Origin: Desulforhopalus sp. IMCC35007
GTDB lineage: Bacteria; Desulfobacterota; Desulfobulbia; Desulfobulbales; Desulfocapsaceae
Reading direction: 5' to 3'
Length of the DNA stretch: 64,000 nucleotides
Assembly: GCF_005116575.1 (NCBI RefSeq)
Contig: NZ_SWCN01000002.1
Coordinates: 186,001 to 250,000 of the forward strand
Positions within the stretch are counted from its first letter, which is position 1. Every line of letters starts with the position of its first letter. Position numbers and translations under genes: made by a program. The notes below the pieces were generated by a model. The model was not told the origin of the DNA. It worked only from the letters and a program-made list of their open reading frames with translations, and searched no databases. This document shows positions 42,905-52,900 of the stretch, piece after piece.

Positions 42905-44077
42905 TTAGCATCTTGCTCGAAGAATAGTCTTAAGATCGTTTTCTCCCAATTCTATTGGGTTGTACTTATTGGCCGTTTCGGACACTATTTTCTGTATCGT
43001 TTCATCGGAAATATTAAATGTAGAGAGATCGGGAATCTTGAGATTCTCGGTATATTCTCCAAGGATGTTGATGAAGTGATCCTGTAACCAGGCATCGCTT
43101 TTTCCGGCCGCACCGGAAAATATTTTTCCAAGTTCGGTGTATTTAGTAAGGGCCGGATGTTCGATATTTTCCTGCCTGAGTCGTAAAAGAGTAAGGTGAT
43201 TGCATGGTTCCATCAGTGTACCGCAGATGTTTCCATGGGCGGCAGGAATGATACCTCCAATGGCGGAGGCAAAACCATGAACCGTTCCAAGGCCTGCGTT
43301 GGCCAGAACGATACCGGATAGCATTGCCGCATAGGCAAGATCGCTGCGTGCTTCAAGGTTTGTTCCCTCCTTGACCACTGTGAGGAGGGAACGGGCGATG
43401 GCTGTGATGCCCTGCAGTGCCAAGCTGTCGGTTAAAGGAGAGCTGTTTGTGGAGAGATAGGCCTCAACCAGTTGAGTAAAGCAATCCATTCCACAACTTG
43501 CGGTAAGAGAAGGCGGGCAGTTCCGGGTAAGTTCGGGGTCGACTATCGCGACGTCAGGGATATAGCTGTCATGGCGGAGGGACTTTTTAAAGCCTCTTGT
43601 CCCCACAACACTGAGGACAGCGTTGCTTGTGGTTTCACTTCCTGTTCCTGAGGTGGTTGGTACTGCAATAAACGGGATCTTTCTGCCGCTCGGTTGTTGG
43701 CTGCCCACCCCTTCCAGGTAATTTATCACCGGTAGATCTTCTTTGAGCATTGCCGAGATGGCTTTTCCGGCATCCAATACACTGCCGCCGCCGATTGCGA
43801 CGACAGAATGGAACTGTTTCCCCTTATGTCTGGTGACGATATCATCTATCATCTGCGGAGATGGTTCCTGGTTGATACTCTCAGAAAGATACGTTACCTG
43901 CAACTGATCAAGGTCAACGACCAACTGGTTGAAGGCATCCGAGGCGACAAAAGATTTTGCTCCGGTAACAAGCAGTGTCCTAGAACCATAATGGGCTGCT
44001 TTCCGGGATATTTCTTTTTGGGCTGTGGCGCCGAAAATGATTTGAGGAATTGATTTGAAACAAAAGAGTTCAATCAC
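42905..44077 (-). CDS. Iron-containing alcohol dehydrogenase
   Basis: 390-residue group III NAD(P)-dependent dehydrogenase. NAD-binding VVAIGGGSVLDAGKAISAM, PTTSGTGSETT, and the metal ligands Asp, His, His and His in MDCFTQLVEAYLS, TVHGFASAIGG and PAAHGNICG are present. The substrate is not evident; in anaerobes these reduce aldehydes or oxidise short alcohols and diols. The gene starts with GTG at 44077 by the longest frame. It is divergent from the ilvBN leader region, separated by about 190 bases. Confidence 0.9.
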   Translation of the reverse strand: MIELFCFKSIPQIIFGATAQKEISRKAAHYGSRTLLVTGAKSFVASDAFNQLVVDLDQLQVTYLSESINQEPSPQMIDDIVTRHKGKQFHSVVAIGGGSVLDAGKAISAMLKEDLPVINYLEGVGSQQPSGRKIPFIAVPTTSGTGSETTSNAVLSVVGTRGFKKSLRHDSYIPDVAIVDPELTRNCPPSLTASCGMDCFTQLVEAYLSTNSSPLTDSLALQGITAIARSLLTVVKEGTNLEARSDLAYAAMLSGIVLANAGLGTVHGFASAIGGIIPAAHGNICGTLMEPCNHLTLLRLRQENIEHPALTKYTELGKIFSGAAGKSDAWLQDHFINILGEYTENLKIPDLSTFNISDETIQKIVSETANKYNPIELGENDLKTILRARC

Positions 44078-44271
44078 AGATACACCAAGTTTCTGATATT
44101 ATGAGGGTTGGTCAGGAATTATCATGACAGATTCAGGGTAATATACAGCTGGCCGCAAAGAAAATGCCATGACGGTTTTTTGCTGGACCGTAAAACACTT
44201 GACCGCTCAGTTATTTTTTGCTATTGCTATTGATAATTAGCACATAAAATTAAATTTTTCCCTTACAGAAA

Positions 44272-44373
44272 ATGCATTCACTAACTTCAATCATTTCAAA
44301 CCTGTTCCTTAATGTCGCACTCGTCGTCAGTGTGGTGGTCGTGGTCCGAAAGGTTGAAGGCGGAGTGCCGTGA
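44272..44373 (+). CDS. Leader peptide of the ilvBN attenuator (ivbL-like)
   Basis: A 33-residue frame from ATG 44272 to TGA 44373, too short for routine gene calling. Residues 18-28 read VVSVVVVVRKV, preceded by ALV, NLFLNV and II, so about half the peptide is Val, Leu or Ile with a dense valine run next to the terminator. Stalling of ribosomes at these codons when branched-chain aminoacyl-tRNA is scarce would favour an alternative pairing and allow read-through into ilvBN. This matches the E. coli ivbL-ilvBN design (leader rich in Val and Leu). The ribosome site ahead (ACAGAAA) is weak. Confidence 0.8.
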   Translation: MHSLTSIISNLFLNVALVVSVVVVVRKVEGGVP

Positions 44374-44402
44374 GGGGATAAGATAAAATAAATCAAGTAG
44401 TT

Positions 44403-44439
44403 AAACCCCTGTTGGCGCTTCGCCGGCGGGGGTTTTTTT
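44403..44439 (+). terminator. Attenuator terminator upstream of ilvBN
   Basis: AAACCCCTGTTGGC (44403-44416) pairs with GCCGGCGGGGGTTT (44422-44435) as a 14-bp stem with three G-U pairs around GCTTC, followed by TTTT. It starts 29 bases after the leader stop and ends 51 bases before ilvB. AGGGG at 44373-44377 can pair with CCCCT at 44406-44410 as the competing antiterminator. Confidence 0.88.
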
Positions 44440-44490
44440 ATGCCCTCGCTTCCGAATTGCCAGCAATCATGAATATCCACGGAGGATAAT

Positions 44491-46179
44491 ATGAATACAA
44501 TGAATGGTGCTCAACTCATAGTGAAGTTGCTGGAAAGGCAAGGGATTGACATTATCGCAGGAATTCCGGGTGGGGCAAATCTGCCGATGTATGATGCCCT
44601 CTTTGAATCTACAGCCATACGACATATTCTCTGTCGGCATGAACAGGGGGCAGGCTTTGTGGCCCAGGGAATTGCCCGGTCGACCGGAAAGGCTGCTGTC
44701 TGCTTTGCCACATCGGGGCCGGGGGCCACTAATGTCCTCACAGCCATTGCGGATGCCTATCTTGATTCTATCCCTGTTATTTGTATTACCGGCCAGGTGC
44801 CTGCATCACTCATTGGAACGGATGCTTTTCAGGAGGTAGATACCTATGGAATGTCGATTCCCATCACCAAACACAATTTTCTGGTCCGTACGGTGGGCGA
44901 GCTGCTCACTATCATTCCCAGAGCCTTTGAACTGGCACTTTCCGGACGTCCCGGGCCGGTTTTGATTGATGTACCAAAGGATGTTCAGATGGCTGAAATT
45001 TCTTTTGCTCAGTGGCCTGAACCCGGCAGACGCACTACCGAAAAAGCAACAGATATCGAATCATTACGGGCGGCAGCCGATATGATAAATCGGGCAAAAC
45101 GACCAATTCTCTGCCTGGGGGGAGGGATTATTCATGCAGGTGCTGCGGAGGCAGGCCGATTGCTTGCCGAAAAAGGGGGCTTGCCCACGACCATGACCCT
45201 GATGGGCCTGGGGGCAATTGCCTCAGATCATCAACTCTCTCTTGGTATGCTGGGGATGCATGCGGCCCGTTCCACCAATATGGCATTGCAGGATTGTGAT
45301 CTGTTTATAGCTGCCGGTGCACGGTTTGATGACAGGGCGACAGGAAAAATCGTTGAATTCTGCCCGGATGCCAGCATTATCCATATGGATATTGATCCCA
45401 GCGAGGTGTCGAAATTAAAGACAGCTCATATTGCCCTTGTGGGAGATGTTAAAAGGTCCCTGGAAGCCTTGCTTCCCCTGGTCACTGAAAACAGCCGAAC
45501 TATCTGGAATAATCAGATTGAAGTCCTCAAAGAAATGTACCCGATGACCTCACCTGAGGCGAGGGTTCCGGAAAAGCCCTATGGCCTGATCCTCAAAACT
45601 TCAGAATTGCTCGACGAGGGAAGTTTTATCTCAACGGATGTCGGCAAACATCAGATGTGGGCTGCCCAGGTCTTCCCCTTTGAAAGACCGAGGCAATTGC
45701 TTACTTCAGGCGGTCTTGGCACCATGGGCTTTGGGCTCCCTGCAGCAATTGGTGCAGCCCTTGCCCATCCGGATAAACAGATTGTCCTGTTCACGGGAGA
45801 TGGCAGTTTGCAGATGAATATACAGGAGCTTGCAACAGCCATAGAGCAACAGGTGAATATAAAAATTATTATTATGAATAACAATTCGTTAGGACTCGTG
45901 CGTCAGCAGCAGAACCTTTTTTACAACAAACAGCTCTTTGCCTCGGATTTTCAGATTGATATCGATTTTGTGACCATCGCCAAAGGTTTTGGCATGAAAG
46001 CGGTGAATGTCGAAGCGGGCGGCGATCTACCTGCCCTTTTAGAGAGAATGCTCGCTGAACCGGGACCGTGTCTGATCAACGTACCAATTGATAGAGAGGA
46101 AGATGTGTATCCGATGGTTCCCCCAGGGGCTTCAAACAGCATCATGTTGGGAGGGTGTAATGCAGAAAAATGTAAATAA
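44491..46179 (+). CDS. ilvB: Acetolactate synthase large subunit
   Basis: 562-residue ThDP-dependent catalytic subunit (acetohydroxyacid synthase) that condenses pyruvate with pyruvate or 2-oxobutyrate. The cofactor-activating Glu51 is in CRHEQGAG; the FAD/quinone-like region, GGLGTMGFGLPAAIGAAL and the ThDP motif GDGSLQMNIQELATA follow. It begins like E. coli IlvB (TMNGAQLIVKLLERQGI). GGAGG lies ahead of the ATG. The small-subunit gene starts 20 bases before its end, so the two are coupled. Expression is expected to be attenuated by the upstream leader. Confidence 0.97.
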   Translation: MNTMNGAQLIVKLLERQGIDIIAGIPGGANLPMYDALFESTAIRHILCRHEQGAGFVAQGIARSTGKAAVCFATSGPGATNVLTAIADAYLDSIPVICITGQVPASLIGTDAFQEVDTYGMSIPITKHNFLVRTVGELLTIIPRAFELALSGRPGPVLIDVPKDVQMAEISFAQWPEPGRRTTEKATDIESLRAAADMINRAKRPILCLGGGIIHAGAAEAGRLLAEKGGLPTTMTLMGLGAIASDHQLSLGMLGMHAARSTNMALQDCDLFIAAGARFDDRATGKIVEFCPDASIIHMDIDPSEVSKLKTAHIALVGDVKRSLEALLPLVTENSRTIWNNQIEVLKEMYPMTSPEARVPEKPYGLILKTSELLDEGSFISTDVGKHQMWAAQVFPFERPRQLLTSGGLGTMGFGLPAAIGAALAHPDKQIVLFTGDGSLQMNIQELATAIEQQVNIKIIIMNNNSLGLVRQQQNLFYNKQLFASDFQIDIDFVTIAKGFGMKAVNVEAGGDLPALLERMLAEPGPCLINVPIDREEDVYPMVPPGASNSIMLGGCNAEKCK

Positions 46180-46486
46180 CAGGGACAGTGAAATGGAGAA
46201 GACAAGACAGGTTGACGCTATTGCAGTACTTGAATTAGTGGTAAACAATCATCCGGGTGTCATGTCGCATATCTGCGGCCTTTTTTCCAGGCGGGCATAT
46301 AACGTTGAAGGAATTATCTGTATCCCAATGCAAGACGGTATGACCAGCAAGATGTGGCTGCAGGTAAATGAAGAGAATAAGCTGGAACAGATCATCAAGC
46401 AGGTCAAAAAATTACCGGATGTGCTGACCATTGAACGCCACGATGGGGGGCACAGAGTTTTTGAGAGGGTTGGGGTACTTGTGTGA
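46160..46486 (+). CDS. ilvN: Acetolactate synthase regulatory small subunit, IlvN type
   Basis: 108 residues from ATG 46160, which has GGGAGGG 5 bases ahead and overlaps ilvB by 20 bases; a second ATG at 46193 just after ilvB is possible. A single ACT domain, AVLELVVNNHPGVMSHICGLFSRRAYNVEGIICIPMQDG, closely follows E. coli IlvN ([31 protein letters not shown]). Like IlvN it lacks the extra C-terminal domain of IlvH. It confers valine feedback inhibition and full activity on IlvB. Confidence 0.95.
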   Translation: MQKNVNNRDSEMEKTRQVDAIAVLELVVNNHPGVMSHICGLFSRRAYNVEGIICIPMQDGMTSKMWLQVNEENKLEQIIKQVKKLPDVLTIERHDGGHRVFERVGVLV

Positions 46487-46651
46487 ATGGTACATTCAGC
46501 TCTTGCCCTGGAATCAGCACGCCGCTGGTTTTGAGGGACAGGTTGAACGTTCATGGGGCAAGAAGAAGAAAGACTATGGCTGAGGGGAGAGTTGAGGCTG
46601 GTGCAGGATAGTCTTACAGAATTATGCCATGGGGTTGTCAACTCCCCGTCA

Positions 46652-46692
46652 GGAAGCGGTTTTTTCCCGGATTTTGCGAGAATACCGCTTCC
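46652..46692 (+). terminator. Hairpin downstream of ilvBN
   Basis: GGAAGCGGT (46652-46660) and ACCGCTTCC (46684-46692) are perfect 9-base complements around a 23-base loop. A GGCAGTTTTAAG sequence follows. It is 166 bases past the ilvN stop, so it is a plausible but distant operon terminator. Confidence 0.5.
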
Positions 46693-47275
46693 GGCAGTTT
46701 TAAGCCAACTCTTTTCTTGAACTTTTTCGCCGTTTATTATGGAATAAATTGCTTGGTCCTGCGTCGCTTAAAATGAAATAAAACACCGAAGAAGGCTGAG
46801 TTCAAAGGGAAGCTTTTGGTAATATTTTTTAATTGGCTTTGTGCAGGTTTATAAAATTTGATATCATTTATTTGCTTGGCTGTACCCTGAATTTTGCACG
46901 CAAACATTCGAAAATCACAAACTATATGTAATATCATTGTATTGACCCGTGGAATGTCACAAAGATCACTTACCTGTTAATGCAAGTAAAACAATGTGTT
47001 TACTGTATGTTGCCGTCATTTTGGATCTCCAGATGTGCCGAATTTGCATTGTAAACAGCCACATGCTGTATAAAAGCACACTGTTGTGGCTATTGTCTGC
47101 ATCTTCAGCAAAGCTGGTGATTGTAATATTTTAGGTGTACGCTTTTCTCTTTTCTGAAAACATTTTTACAGATGATGCATCTAATGTGTTGACTGCAATA
47201 GATGTGTTTTATCACGTCAGCCACCAGCGCCAGGGTTACCAATAACAATTCACCTCTCCAAGCCTTGTTCACTTT
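46693..47275. other. Long AT-rich intergenic stretch before the GAF/PAS kinase
   Basis: With the region after ilvN this makes about 790 bases without a supported gene, the longest in the window. Short frames on both strands lack ribosome sites and family features. No tRNA, riboswitch or repeat was recognised. It must hold the promoter of the kinase at 47276. Confidence 0.4.
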
Positions 47276-49735
47276 ATGGAAAAACTCGAAAACAGCGCAA
47301 AAAATAGAGAAAAAATAGACGCCCATCCTCTCTCTTCGAGAGTATCCCGAGGATATCCTGAAAAGCTGGAACAAGCTCTCTATGAAATCAGTGAGAAGGC
47401 CCATTCGCTTGTAAGCCAGGATGCGCTTTACAGCTCCTTACATGAAATTGTAGGCCGCTTTATCAACGCCCGAAACTTCTTTATAGCTCTGCGTCAGCAG
47501 CGTGATGGTCGGCAATTTATCAAATTTGTCTATTATAATGATGAGTTCGACGCACACATGCAGGGGCTTGAGGTTGAAGTCGATCCCTCAGGGAAACATT
47601 CGATGTCGGGCTATATACTCGCAAGTGGCAAGCCGTTACTTATGGTCCCTGAGATGTTTGACGAGTTTTGCCGGGAAAATAATATCAGCCCCCTGGGAAC
47701 AAAGGCCTATTCCCTGGTCGGTGCGCCATTTTATCTTGAGCATCTTTCCGGGGTCGTTCTGGTTCAGAGTTATCATGAGTATGTCTATACAGACAAGGAT
47801 AAGGATCTCATGGCGTATGTTGCAAGGCATATTGGTGACGCCCTGCAACGCAAGAAAGCGATCGATGATATACGTGAAGCAAATGAAATCTTTTCACTCT
47901 TTCTGCGCTACTCCCCTGCACACGTTTATATCAAGGAGATGATTGAGGGTGAAAGCAGGATTGTCCAGGTCAGTGACAATTATGCCGCTTCCCTTCACAA
48001 ATCAAGTGAGGAATTGATCGGCAAAAATATGGCGGAACTGTTTCCTCCCGACTTTGCTGCGCAAACCACAAGAGATGATCAGGAAGTCGCCAGAAACGGA
48101 GTTCTCCTGCAAACAGAGGATATTATTGACGGCAGAACCTATTCGACGATTAAATTCCCCATAGTGCAAGGCGGTAAATCGCTGGTTGCAGGCTACAGCA
48201 TCGATATCACCGAACGTAAGCAAATGGAAGATGCCCTGCGCGAAAGTGAAAAGCGTTACAAAATCATCTTTGAACGATCACCCCTTGCGGTAATCAGATT
48301 TGACCCAGACGGAAATATTGTCGATTTTAACGATAGATTTGTCGACATGATGGGTTCGACAAGAGAAAAACTTCTTGGTTTCAATACCGCCAGACACAGT
48401 AGTCCAAAAATGCGGGAAACCATCAAAAAAGCGCTCTCCGGTGAGGTTGTCTCCTACGAAGGTTCATACACTTCCATTAACGGGGGGAAGACTACCTTTC
48501 TGCGTGGTTTTTTCAATCCGGTCACCCCCGGTCAGTCACCTACGGAGGTTATCGCTGCTCTTGAAGATATTACAGAGTTGAAAAAGCACGAAAAAGAACA
48601 GCAAAAAATAGAGAAACTTGAGTCTCTGGGTGTCCTTGCAGGAGGAATTGCCCACGACTTTAACAATATTCTGACTGGCATCATGGGTAACCTCTCCTTT
48701 TCCCAGGTGCTCCTTGAGCCTGACCATAGAGCACACAAAGCTCTTGCGGAAGCGGAAAAAGCAACCCGGCGGGCCGCTGAGCTTGCCCAGCAGCTCCTCA
48801 CTTTTGCCAAAGGCGGTGAGCCGAACAAAGAGGTGGTCTCACTGCAGCGACTGGTTCGTGATGCGGTGTCTTTCATGCTTCGAGGCTCGAATGTCAGACC
48901 TGTTGTGAGCATTCCAGAATCTCTCCACTCGATTCAGGCAGATGAAGGGCAGGTCTGTCAGGTGTTGAACAATCTTATTATTAACGCTGATCAGGCCATG
49001 CCCGGTGGAGGAACCCTAACGATCACCGGTTCAAATGAAAATGTGCAGACAGGCAATCCTTTCAATCTCGAAACCGGACCATATGTCAGGCTTGAAATCC
49101 ATGATACAGGGTGCGGCATATCGCCTGAAGGCATGGCAAACATATTTGATCCCTACTTTTCCACCAAAATATCCGGTACAGGACTGGGGCTTGCCACCGC
49201 TTATTCGATCATTCAACGACACAATGGCCATATAGGTGTCTCCTCGAGTGTGGGTGAAGGGACTACCTTCACTCTCCTGTTGCCCTCGACTGGTTTCACT
49301 GAAGAAAAACAGACCCGGATGACAGAAAAAGCCCGTGGATTAGCCGCAGGAGGATCAATTCTCATCATGGATGATGAGCAGATGATCAGAGATACTGCCG
49401 CCGAGATGCTCATATTTTTAGGGTACGAAGTAACTACATGCGCGGGTGGGGGAGAAGCCATTGAACTTTACCGGACGGCGCTGCAGGCTGGGCAACCTTA
49501 CACAGTGGTTATTATGGATTTGACTATTCCGGGTGGTCTGGGCGGTAAAGAGAGCGCAGAAGTTATCCTCGCTATAGATCCCACTGCTTATCTTATCGTC
49601 TCGAGTGGCTACTCCAGTGATCCGGTTGTCGCCAACTTTAAGCAATATGGTTTTTCAGGAGCAATCGCGAAACCCTACAATCTTGACGATTTCGAAAAGG
49701 CCCTCAGCAAGGTGCCGACGCGGGGAGTGGAATAG
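47276..49735 (+). CDS. Cytoplasmic hybrid histidine kinase (GAF-PAS-PAS-HisKA-HATPase-REC)
   Basis: 819 residues with no membrane helix. A GAF domain (about 40-195: FINARNFFIALRQQRDGRQFIKFVY) is followed by two PAS domains (about 205-320, ending SIDITERKQ, and 330-435, ending ALEDITELKK), the phosphorylated His460 in GGIAHDFNNILTG, an HATPase domain (NNLIINADQAMPGGG, DTGCGIS, GTGLGLATAYSIIQ) and a receiver (about 695-815, Asp748 in IMDLTIPGGLGG, SSGYSSDP, KPYN). This HDFNN class with a C-terminal receiver is very common in Desulfobacterota. Its signal is cytoplasmic. There is no ribosome site ahead of the ATG; later starts would cut the GAF domain. Confidence 0.92.
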   Translation: MEKLENSAKNREKIDAHPLSSRVSRGYPEKLEQALYEISEKAHSLVSQDALYSSLHEIVGRFINARNFFIALRQQRDGRQFIKFVYYNDEFDAHMQGLEVEVDPSGKHSMSGYILASGKPLLMVPEMFDEFCRENNISPLGTKAYSLVGAPFYLEHLSGVVLVQSYHEYVYTDKDKDLMAYVARHIGDALQRKKAIDDIREANEIFSLFLRYSPAHVYIKEMIEGESRIVQVSDNYAASLHKSSEELIGKNMAELFPPDFAAQTTRDDQEVARNGVLLQTEDIIDGRTYSTIKFPIVQGGKSLVAGYSIDITERKQMEDALRESEKRYKIIFERSPLAVIRFDPDGNIVDFNDRFVDMMGSTREKLLGFNTARHSSPKMRETIKKALSGEVVSYEGSYTSINGGKTTFLRGFFNPVTPGQSPTEVIAALEDITELKKHEKEQQKIEKLESLGVLAGGIAHDFNNILTGIMGNLSFSQVLLEPDHRAHKALAEAEKATRRAAELAQQLLTFAKGGEPNKEVVSLQRLVRDAVSFMLRGSNVRPVVSIPESLHSIQADEGQVCQVLNNLIINADQAMPGGGTLTITGSNENVQTGNPFNLETGPYVRLEIHDTGCGISPEGMANIFDPYFSTKISGTGLGLATAYSIIQRHNGHIGVSSSVGEGTTFTLLLPSTGFTEEKQTRMTEKARGLAAGGSILIMDDEQMIRDTAAEMLIFLGYEVTTCAGGGEAIELYRTALQAGQPYTVVIMDLTIPGGLGGKESAEVILAIDPTAYLIVSSGYSSDPVVANFKQYGFSGAIAKPYNLDDFEKALSKVPTRGVE

Positions 49736-49962
49736 TTGCAACGCCTATAACCGATTGCGGCTGGAACAGATAATCTCTGGAAAAGGTTCACGTAAATTTT
49801 TGGCAAACAACTTCTCAGATCGTATCACTTTTTCAATTATAGACAGCCTCTCGAAAATGCAGCATTCAGGACAAGAAGGCACGAGAGGGATGGCGGAGTT
49901 GTATCCAGACCACCTCTATCAGGTGTTCTGGGTAAAATATTAGGAGCTGACCATGTATAGAA

Positions 49963-52900
49963 ATGCGACAATTTGAACTGAAGAATCTGGCACTTAACCG
50001 CTTTGCGGTTTTCTTTGTGATATTAGTATTCCTTGCTCTATCATTTAATGGCTTGATGTTGCTCTATGTCTTGAAGTTACACAAACAGACTCTGGGCCAA
50101 CAGCAGAATCGCCAGAATTCCTTGCAAATAACCTATGATATCGAACAGGAAACGGCTGCCCTGTCAAAGATGGTTCGCGCTTATACCGCCACAGCGAATA
50201 CCAGATTTCTCAGATATTATTATGATATTATTGAGATCAGACAGGGAAAGAAAGCTCCTCCTGAGAATTACAACCACACCTACTGGGCGGAGGTAATGGC
50301 GGGTGCGCGTGAGCATATAATGCCAAAAGACAACCCAGGTCAATCGGTTTCGGAACGCATGAAGGCCTTTGGATTCACGAAAGAAGAATTCATTGCATTG
50401 GATAATATACTGAAATCTTCCCAGAATTTATACAATCAGGATCAGATCTCCTTTGCAGCCACTCAAGGATTGTATGACCCTATGGAGAAGCAATTTATCA
50501 ACGATGGTGAGCCGCAACCCCAATTTGCCAATAATCTTGTATATAGTGACCATTACCTGCAATTGGAAAACGATCTTTTCCAGACAGTAGAGTTTTTTGC
50601 CGATTTGACGGACAAACGAACCAAAATTTCGGTGCAACAAGTTTCGACTCAATTGAGCCGAAGCATCTACGCCGCTATTATCATGTTGGCTCTTACCGTT
50701 TTTATTGTCCTCATTGCAATGGAAGTCATTCGCAAGAAGGTGCTCGCCCCAATGAAAGACCTGACCCAGACCGCCCTCAGTTTTGGGGCAGGTGAGTATG
50801 CCATTCGAGCGGAGACCAGGCAGGGTGTTCGCGAACTCCAGGCACTTGGTCAGACCTTTAACGCCATGGCAAATAACATCCAGGATGATATTTTTCACAG
50901 AGAAGAAATTCAAAAACAACTTGAGGTTGCCTCTCTTAAAGCAGAAGATTCAACTCGGGCAAAGTCGTTGTTTTTGGCCAATATGAGTCACGAAATAAGA
51001 ACACCGATGAATGCTATTATCGGTATGGCTTATTTGACCCTCAACACCGAGCTTGATGCACGTCAAAAAGATTATATCGGTAAAATTCAGTATGCTGCGC
51101 AATCCCTGCTCAGGATCATCAATGACATTTTAGATTTTTCGAAAATCGAGGCCGGAAAACTCGAACTTGAGATTGTCTCCTTTCGACTGGAAGATGTTGT
51201 CGGAAACTCTCTCTCATTACTGCGTCATCGGGTTCTTGAAAAAAAGATGGAACTTCTGCTCGATATTAAAAATTCCCATTTAATCGGTGACACCGGGGTC
51301 TTTTTGGGCGACCCGCTGCGCCTGGAGCAAGTGCTCAATAACCTTCTCTCCAATGCCGTAAAATTTACAGATAACGGCTATGTTCAGTTGAGTATTGAAG
51401 AGACAGGCCGCACACCAACGGCTTCCGAGTTGCAGTTTACCGTGAGGGATACGGGTATAGGCATGACTCCCGAGCAGGTTGGACGACTTTTTCAGGAATT
51501 TTCCCAGGCCGATGAATCTACCACCCGCAGGCATGGTGGTACCGGTCTTGGCTTAAGCATTGCCAAACGACTCACGACCCTGATGGGAGGAAGAATTTCC
51601 GTCACAAGTGAGAAAAACCAAGGAACACAATTTTGTTTCACGATCAGTCTCCCTCAAGCTGATCAGTCTGAAACCCATGGTGTTCCAAGCAGGCAGCTTG
51701 GCCATGGGCTCAACGTTTTGATTGTGGATGACCATGAACCAGCCCGGATGGTACTGCATACTATACTCGGACATTTTGGCCTGGAAAGCGTAATGGTTGA
51801 CTCGGGTGTGGCTGCCTTACAATGCCTTGATCAATCAGATGATGGCTTTGATATGATTTTCATCGATTGGGTCATGCCCAATATGGGTGGAGAAGAGTTG
51901 ATAACTGCAATTAGAACATTGCCAACCTTAAATCAGCCTGAAATTGTGGTTATGTCGGCCTATGATATTGAGAAAATTCACGAGTTGTGTGCAAATCAGA
52001 AGATATGTCAATTTCTGCCTAAACCCATACTGCCAAATGAAATACGCAAACTACTCTTAGAGAAAAGACAACTGTATGCGGGGGAACAAAAGAAAGAACA
52101 GGTTGCACGCAAAACCGATCTTGAGGGGATGCGGGTCCTGGTGGTCGAAGACAACGAAGTCAATCAGCTCATTGCCTCGGAAATGCTTTCCAACTGTGGC
52201 ATCCAGATCGATACGGCCAACAATGGCCAGGAAGCCATTGACATTCTAAATTTAAAACCGGATACTTATTATCATGTTGTTTTAATGGATATCCAAATGC
52301 CGGTAATGGATGGTTATGAGGCAACTCGCCTGCTTCGCAGTCAAGACAGGTATGCTTCTTTGCCCATTATCGCCATGACAGCGCATGCAATGATTGAAGA
52401 AAAACGGAGATGTATATCGGCTGGCATGAATGATCATATCGCCAAACCTTTTGAATTGGAGCTTCTCCTGCAAACCTTGTCAGGTTATTACACCAATGAT
52501 ACACCTTCGTTGTTGTTACAATCATCATACGGGGTTGAAAACGATGAAACGTCAGAGGCATGTAATGATCTGCCAACAAACATTCCAGGTGTGGATTTGA
52601 CGAAGGGGTTGAGTCACTGTGGAGGCATGATTGATTTGTATAGAAAGATTTTGGCAGACCATGTGAAAAATTTCAGTAATCTCACCTCAACTCTTTTAGC
52701 ACTGGTGGAAAAGGAGCAATGGGGCGAATTTTCAAGTGCGATACATACCTTCAAAGGATTGTCAGGAACCATAGGAGCGAGTGATTGTCAGGAGATGTGC
52801 GTGAAAATAGAATCAGCGGTCATGAGCAACAAGCCCAATCTGGACTCCTTGCTCGTAGAACTCGATGAAAAACTTACACCAATCTTAACTGCATTGGCAC

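Noticed and set aside
44198-44243. TTGACC ... TATTGC or GATAAT as the ilvBN leader promoter
   Set aside because: TTGACC and GATAAT are 27 bases apart and TATTGC is a poor -10, so I cannot fix the promoter from sequence.
46949-47134. Plus-strand 61-codon hydrophobic frame
   Set aside because: No ribosome site; the composition is consistent with AT-rich non-coding DNA.
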